Shown: positions 58,787 through 64,000 of the stretch, piece by piece
Layout: every line of letters begins with the position of its first letter
Position numbering within the stretch: position 1 is the stretch's first letter
Source: Undaria pinnatifida
Lineage: Eukaryota; Sar; Phaeophyceae; Laminariales; Alariaceae
Direction: 5' to 3'
Assembly: GCA_012845835.1 (NCBI GenBank)
Contig: JABAKD010000004.1
Span: 12,463,022-12,527,021 of the forward strand
DNA length: 64,000 nucleotides
Translations under genes and position numbers: made by a program
Notes under the pieces: generated by a model
What the model was told of the DNA's origin: nothing
What the model saw: only the letters and a program-made list of their open reading frames with translations
Database searches by the model: none

Positions 58787-58858
58787 AGTTCGACTAGCGA
58801 GCCCATAGCAGCAAAGATGTTCGGTGGAATGGTCGTCAGCTGGTTTGTGTGGACCTCC
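58787..58858 (-). CDS. LRR gene, LRR exon (72 nt)
   Basis: Borders are TCAG and GTGAGT. It encodes EVHTNQLTTIPPNIF then AAMGSLVE, 24 residues, one LRR, phase 2-2. Confidence 0.75.
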
Positions 58859-59140
58859 CTGATCCAATGCACCAAGGTCAAAAGCGATGGCGGGAACGTA
58901 GAGGACATCAAATGACCGGAGTCGGAAGGGAGGCTGGGGGTACCGCCACATGGTATCAGATACAATATGAAATATTGGGGTGGAGAAGGGCGGGGGGTTG
59001 TTTGAGGCTGACCGCCAGACCAAACTTCGCTCGCTTGGCACCTGCGCTACTATCTATGGGAGACATCGACCTACGTCTTTCGCGGGGCCACGATACCCGT
59101 AGCTCGTGTCACTTAAGTGTCACGCCCGGCCCGCATTTTT

Positions 59141-59181
59141 GAGCTTCGACGAGAAGTTCTCAATCTCATAGCTGAGGTGTA
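59141..59181 (-). mobile_element. MITE-like TIR element, head fragment
   Basis: GAAGTTCTCAATCTCATAGC plus TGAGGTGTA matches only the head of the family in minus orientation. Confidence 0.45.
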
Positions 59182-59925
59182 CGGGCATCAGTGTGCATGA
59201 TTCATGTTTTTAAAGTGAAGTTTAAACGCAAGGGAATCGTTGCTTCTTGGCTTTGTTGACATAACATTAGCATCGTGCAGGGTTCGAACAGCAGATCTTA
59301 CTTCCCGGTGCATCGGGCAACGTAAAAATGCCATGCTGCACGACGGAGTGGTCGTGTAGGCCACAAAATATGGTGAGACCGACCGCTTCCACTCGGCGTG
59401 AACATGCTAGGGCGTACATGTATCTGGGGGAACGAGGACGTATACCGTACCACGCGTGTATTCCCCAGCTCCACGCTCGTTGCACACGAGGAACAGTGGG
59501 CACGACGAACACCGTGAATGTGTTAGTATTACTATTACTGTAGACGAAGGCTATGAGACTGGGGTGTATCTGCATTTGTTGAGGCTGATCGCTTGAGGGG
59601 CTCCACGTTTGATCCCGAACAAGACGTCTGGAAAGCATCGAAAAGCTTGCCGATGGAATCCCCCATGGCCCAGGAATACACAAAATAATGCTGGGTGCTC
59701 GAAATGTATCGGGCAGGCCTGGCAGTGTCGTAGGCATGCCACTCATAATCCGTTTGGCCCAAATATGCTACCTTTATCGTAGCACGTGTCACCCAACACG
59801 CAAAAAATCACAACGAGCAAAGATTAACACCTACCTGTGATACTGAATACAACAAATCCGCAAACTCTTTAAACTGAAAATCACTAGCATTGCCCTCTCT
59901 TGGTTCCAGTGAAGTTCCGGTATGT

Positions 59926-59961
59926 ACACCAGTATACTGTATTACACCAGTATACTGTATT
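59926..59961 (+). repeat. 18-bp tandem repeat, two copies
   Basis: ACACCAGTATACTGTATT twice; the core CAGTATACTG is a palindrome. Confidence 0.9.
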
Positions 59962-60951
59962 ACAGTAGTAGTACCAGTACCATCTAAGATGGATTTTTTG
60001 TGGGGTGTCAGTATGGCCACGGTGTTCTCCACGCTCGTTTTTCGAAGTACATTACAACCCGGTTACCCTCAACCGCTCCAAGACGACGGCATGATTCGAC
60101 TGACCACCCTCGATATGCGTAGTCCTAGTATTAGTACGATAAAGGGGTACACTCTTCGGCCAACCCTTTACGGCGTTATCATCAGCGGGGCTCCCCAAAT
60201 ACGGTAAATACTACCAGGCACATACCCTAATACAGGTAAAATAGTTTATCGAAGTTATGTCCAGCGATACCATGGCTACTGTACCCGTTTTTCACTTCTG
60301 CGTTTGAGCAACTCCCCCAAGTAACTCTTTACTCAACGAAAACATGACTTGTGTCAATTTGTGTGGCGTAGGTGTAACTAACCATTCCATGACGGTTTAA
60401 TATTACGAACAAAAAAAATCCCCCCTCCAACAAGCTAATAGCTAGTAGCTAAAAAGCCAGTAGCTAGGGTTAGAGCTAACAGCACCGCTCAGGACACAGA
60501 AGGGGGGGGTCACTCGGGCGAGTGACCCCAAGACGCTGCAAGAAGAGGTCCGGCAGATGATTCCTCTGCCGTAGGCACGGTTTCAACGTTATTACTATTA
60601 CTATTACTACGACTATTACTGGTACTGCTATTGCTACTGCTACTGGGATGTACCTAAGACATGAGATTGCTATTTTGTCACGTTAATCTTTCTTTTTGCT
60701 CGAGGCCAGTATTTGTATTTGGACATCTGATGATGCGATTGGGCGATGAGGCAAGTTGAGGCCTTTATCTTCTCGCTTCAGGAACCTAGGACAATCGAGC
60801 GCACTTCTACAATTCTATCGCAGTACTATCAAATTAGCAGTATGTCTTGCTCGACATATTGTTTGATGGTTGCCGTCTCAAGATATTATACAGCCGACTG
60901 CAACCGACGAGCGTTTGAAATATGTACAGCGACACATTTGGGAACACTCAC

Positions 60952-61023
60952 AGTTCTTGCACCGACCCTAAATCAACAAATATGTTGTCTGGAAGAGTCT
61001 CGAGCAGGTTGCCGTTTATCTCC
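60952..61023 (-). CDS. LRR gene, LRR exon (72 nt)
   Basis: Borders are CTAG and GTGAGT. It encodes EINGNLLETLPDNIF then VDLGSVQE, 24 residues, one LRR, phase 2-2. It is very similar to the exon at 61,810 (EINDNLLETLP), which suggests a recent exon duplication. Confidence 0.75.
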
Positions 61024-61809
61024 CTAGTTCGTTTTGAGAACAACGGCAACGCGGTGACAAGAAGCGCAAGTCATGTGATCGGATGGGTTAGAGATACCAG
61101 GGCGAATTTACAGCATAGACAATCCCATCATCATGGTCAAGCTTCTTCTCTGTGGAACAACCGTTAGCTCCGTTCAGGTTCGATTCAACAGATCTACCCT
61201 CTCGCCGCGACGAGCACGAACGAGGCATACCCTTTCGCGTACGAGACTGGGGTATAGCGTCCGAGCAGGGCCCATTCGATGTTGCCGCTGATCGCTGCTA
61301 CGGCGCCTTCATAGACTCGAGCCCATCTACGTACGTAAGAGCGTACAACGTGTAAGGTTTTTATGCCAAATCTCCCGGTTTGCTGCGCGTAGTCTAGACT
61401 ATAGTTCGAGTATACGGTGGGCAGTGAATACAGCTTGAAGTGGATACCGTAGAGACGGCCACAACCGGTAGTACATGACAGACGTACGACTACTACAGTC
61501 TACACGTAGACGGATCCATTCGATAACACTGCTTATTGGTTCCTGACATGTTGTGAATACACCAGCTACAACTGAAGCACAGAACCGAAAGATGGACGTG
61601 AAGGGTGTCGGCCGCTCGGCGGATGAACACTACGGCAGCGACGGTTTTTCCCCTGCCAACATTCCACCTATAGCTATCATCGCAGATCAACGTCACCAAC
61701 CCCAGGGAGGACGAATTGATTCGGGCAACCTAACACCTTATTGACAACATGCTATGGGTCACGGCCGGCTGCAGCATCACAATACACAAGTAAACGTTTG
61801 GATACTCAC

Positions 61810-61881
61810 AGTTCTGTCAACGACGTCATATCAGCAAACACGTTCCCTGGAAGGGTCTCCAGCAGGTTGTCGTTAATCTCC
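61810..61881 (-). CDS. LRR gene, LRR exon (72 nt)
   Basis: Borders are TCAG and GTGAGT. It encodes EINDNLLETLPGNVF then ADMTSLTE, 24 residues, one LRR, phase 2-2. Confidence 0.78.
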
Positions 61882-62554
61882 CTGATTCAGTATGTCAGTA
61901 AAAACGACAGCAGGCAACGGAAATGGCGTGACTCGTTCGAAAGATGAGGTTAAGCCCGCGTGATAATGATATATCATATGAAGCTAGCAGGGGGATTCTC
62001 CGTCGTGAGCTTGTCGGGAAATCTTTTTTCGTTGCCTTATCCCGTTTCTAGAGCTTTATATGCTGGTGCATAGTTGTATCTCGGGGTAGGGGGGGGCGCG
62101 CCATGCCGCGGTTGATTGCCTCACCCAAGCATTCCCTACCCGTCGCGAACAGTGGACACGCAAGCTATCCTCGAGCGACGATCACCACCTGCAATGTTGT
62201 ACACTGCGCATGCTCACATCTATCCGACCGGAGATCACACGGCCCCCTTGGTTCTAGTTCTCTACCGACATCTTCGTCACATCTACAATAATGTTAACTT
62301 AGGCTTGGCCATGGAAGGCGTTCGCTGCTCAAATTATCGATATGGCGACGACTGTAATTGGCGTTCGGGCTTGAAATACAAACGTGAACCGCCTGGCCCG
62401 AGGGACCCCACAGACGACAGAGAAGTCCAACCTCGCTCGACCTCTTGCTTCCTGGAACAAAAGTCTCGCTGTAGGCATGTCTGACGGCAAGAACCTATAG
62501 CTACAGTAGGGCGGCTACATGACTACGGTAGACGAGGAGTACCTTCCTCGAGGG

Positions 62555-62670
62555 TAGACCGCTTGCTCACACAAGTGGCGTGATAGACCACTTGCTGACA
62601 CAAGCGGCGTGGTAGACCACTTGCTGACACAAGTGGCGTGGTAGACCACTTGCCGACACAAGTGGCGTGT
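62555..62670 (+). repeat. 29-bp hairpin tandem repeat, four copies
   Basis: Units start at 62,555, 62,584, 62,613 and 62,642. Each holds CCACTTG, a CTGACA-type loop and CAAGTGG, a perfect 7-bp stem in the third and fourth copies. No spacers vary between copies, so this is not a CRISPR. It lies in an intron of the LRR gene. Confidence 0.9.
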
Positions 62671-62938
62671 ACATCGCTCGAATGAACATCAGATTCAAAA
62701 ATTTAATACACAACGATTGGCTCAACGTTACAAAATTTACATATAGTGGCGATGCATATCGCGAACCGGAAAACCGGCATGTAGAGGGGGCGTAGCCACT
62801 CGCGCGATAGGTTTATTTTTCGGCAGGTGAAAAAACAAACTCCCTGAAAAGCAAGCTCATTGCCGTGGCGCTGGTCCCCATCGAAATTCGATTTATATAC
62901 ATTCCGAGTGTAGTAGGCCATCCTCTTGGAACACTCAC

Positions 62939-63013
62939 AAACTGTCGATAGTCCCTGCCATAGCTGAGAAGAGGGTTTCTGGAAGGGTCGCCAACAGGTT
63001 GTCGCTAAGGCGC
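62939..63013 (-). CDS. LRR gene, first LRR exon in window (75 nt)
   Basis: Borders are CCAG and GTGAGT. It encodes RLSDNLLATLPETLF then SAMAGTIDS, one LRR with an extra residue, phase 2-2. Joined with the exons at 61,810, 60,952, 58,787, 56,671, 54,111 and 47,718, the frame stays open with no stop, which supports a real gene. Such proteins usually act as pattern-binding or receptor-type surfaces. The 5' end with signal peptide or N-cap must lie before 64,000 on the minus strand. Confidence 0.65.
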
Positions 63014-63029
63014 CTGGTTAGTGACGACG

Positions 63030-64000
63030 GGATACGCGTTGGCACGACGATGCATCGTGTGCCAAGGGAACGTTTGTGTCCAATTTACGGGGGGCGGCCG
63101 ATGATTTATCAAGCAAGTGGGTCAGCTGCACGTCGGTGTCAAGGTCGTATTCATGCCGAAAACAGTTTCGGCCTTTTGCATAGTGGCGATCAGGAGTCCC
63201 GCCTAAACTCCTAAAGCTGGGGAGCTGCGTGTACATACGGACCAAGGCAAGAACAGTAATCAAATGCGGAGATAGCAACATGTTCACCTGCATTCCTACC
63301 CAGGACGTTGCTCTGACGTCTGTATTCCTACCAAGGGCATGGGTGCTTGCTGAGACCTCAGAGCAACGCCTGCAACGCAGAGCATGCCAGGGTCCATTTC
63401 CGCTAAATCCCATCATTGGAAACAGCAGCAGCATACGCAAGGCTATCCCAGCATTGACTAACTATTCACCGAGTTCCTTGGATTGCTGTACCTTTTCAAC
63501 GGTCGCCGAGGTGGCCTATAGCCATCCATGACGTAGCTTTCACTAATATTTTATGTAAACGGAGCTCTCAAAAGTCCAGGCGTACATTGTGGTAGGTTGT
63601 GTATCGCCCAGCTTGGATCTAGACCCTAACCTCTGCGTGTGTCCGGACGCCTACTGAACTAAAGCACTAGGTGTGAATCGTTTCGGTCTGGCGAGCTCTC
63701 CACTTGAGGACGCAACACTTATTTGACTCTCAGAAACATTAAAACAAAAGACTTGTTGTAAACGCTCCGGTAAAGGCCTATAATACGTATGCATATATCC
63801 ATCGAACATGATTGGAAAGCACAATATATGCTCCAACTGTTTAAGCTGAAAACCGCCAGCAGCCTGTGCGTGCGAGATACACAACGGCATGCACAAGCTC
63901 CGCATTTTGATGCTAGCTATTCGTGCAACTAGTAGTAGATAGTGTGCACCTTTAAGAACTTTTTGCGTTCGTTCATTTGATCCATATTACTCTCCTCCTC
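63030..64000. other. No recognised gene at right edge
   Basis: Frames at 63,018-63,440 and 63,651-63,905 (both minus) show no motif. A segment near 63,840-63,870 resembles one near 59,865-59,900 (TTTTCAG.TTAAA.AGTT), possibly a shared intron repeat of the LRR gene. Confidence 0.35.

Noticed and set aside
59600-59680. Possible extra LRR unit on the minus strand (FRCFPDVLFGI)
   Set aside because: Key Asn/Leu positions are missing and no AG or GTGAGT borders flank it, so it may be a chance match.
62555-62670. CRISPR-like direct repeats
   Set aside because: The four 29-bp units are directly adjacent with no variable spacers, and the context is eukaryotic.

Overview
The window looks like nuclear DNA of a eukaryotic stramenopile, most probably a brown alga. 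The evidence is telomere-type TTAGGG tracts, decayed Ty3/gypsy, Ty1/copia and LINE-like retroelements, satellite DNA at many scales, almost no long open frames, and seven small minus-strand exons that encode single leucine-rich repeats (mostly exactly 72 nt, AG...GTGAGT borders, all phase 2-2). One-exon-per-repeat LRR genes are known from Ectocarpus. Nothing bacterial (operons, ribosome binding sites, CRISPR) is visible. Species assignment is inference.

Layout. 1-4.5 kb: broken Ty3/gypsy element (gag, protease, RT). 5.1-8.1 kb: broken copia element (protease, integrase), with a Cys-rich reading frame in front. 8.3-10.3 kb: copies of a small TIR element (MITE-like). 11.4-21.3 kb: a repeat-dominated block: AT-rich ~110-bp satellite, a 652-bp tandem array with no differences noticed between copies, a broken tyrosine-recombinase (Crypton/DIRS-like) gene, then about 4 kb of C-rich sequence built from dozens of small hairpins with a CCCGTT loop, then the module and AT-rich satellite again. 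21.35-30.85 kb: a copia element on the minus strand, split by an 8,007-bp DNA transposon with 20-bp perfect terminal inverted repeats and a TA target duplication. The transposon carries a broken DDE transposase and large satellite arrays, including an interstitial TTAGGG tract where satellite orientation flips. 31.6-32.5 kb: the only intact-looking host exon, a secreted VWD/root-cap-like protein. 34-35.7 kb: broken LINE-type RT. 36-38 kb: MITE copies and a copia gag broken by a 43-bp tandem duplication. 38-47 kb: mostly non-coding with small satellites. 47.7-63 kb: the LRR gene on the minus strand, whose long introns hold poly-G arrays, a heptamer array, telomere-like repeats and a 29-bp hairpin repeat; its 5' end lies beyond the window.

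How it fits together. This is a transposon and satellite graveyard between two host genes (the VWD-like exon and the LRR gene, both on the minus strand). The transposons are nested in a datable order (copia first, then the TA-targeting DDE element). Most protein-coding elements have frameshifts, stops or lost catalytic residues and look inactive. The most unusual structures are the CCCGTT hairpin array, whose stems show compensatory changes, and the satellite-loaded DNA transposon.
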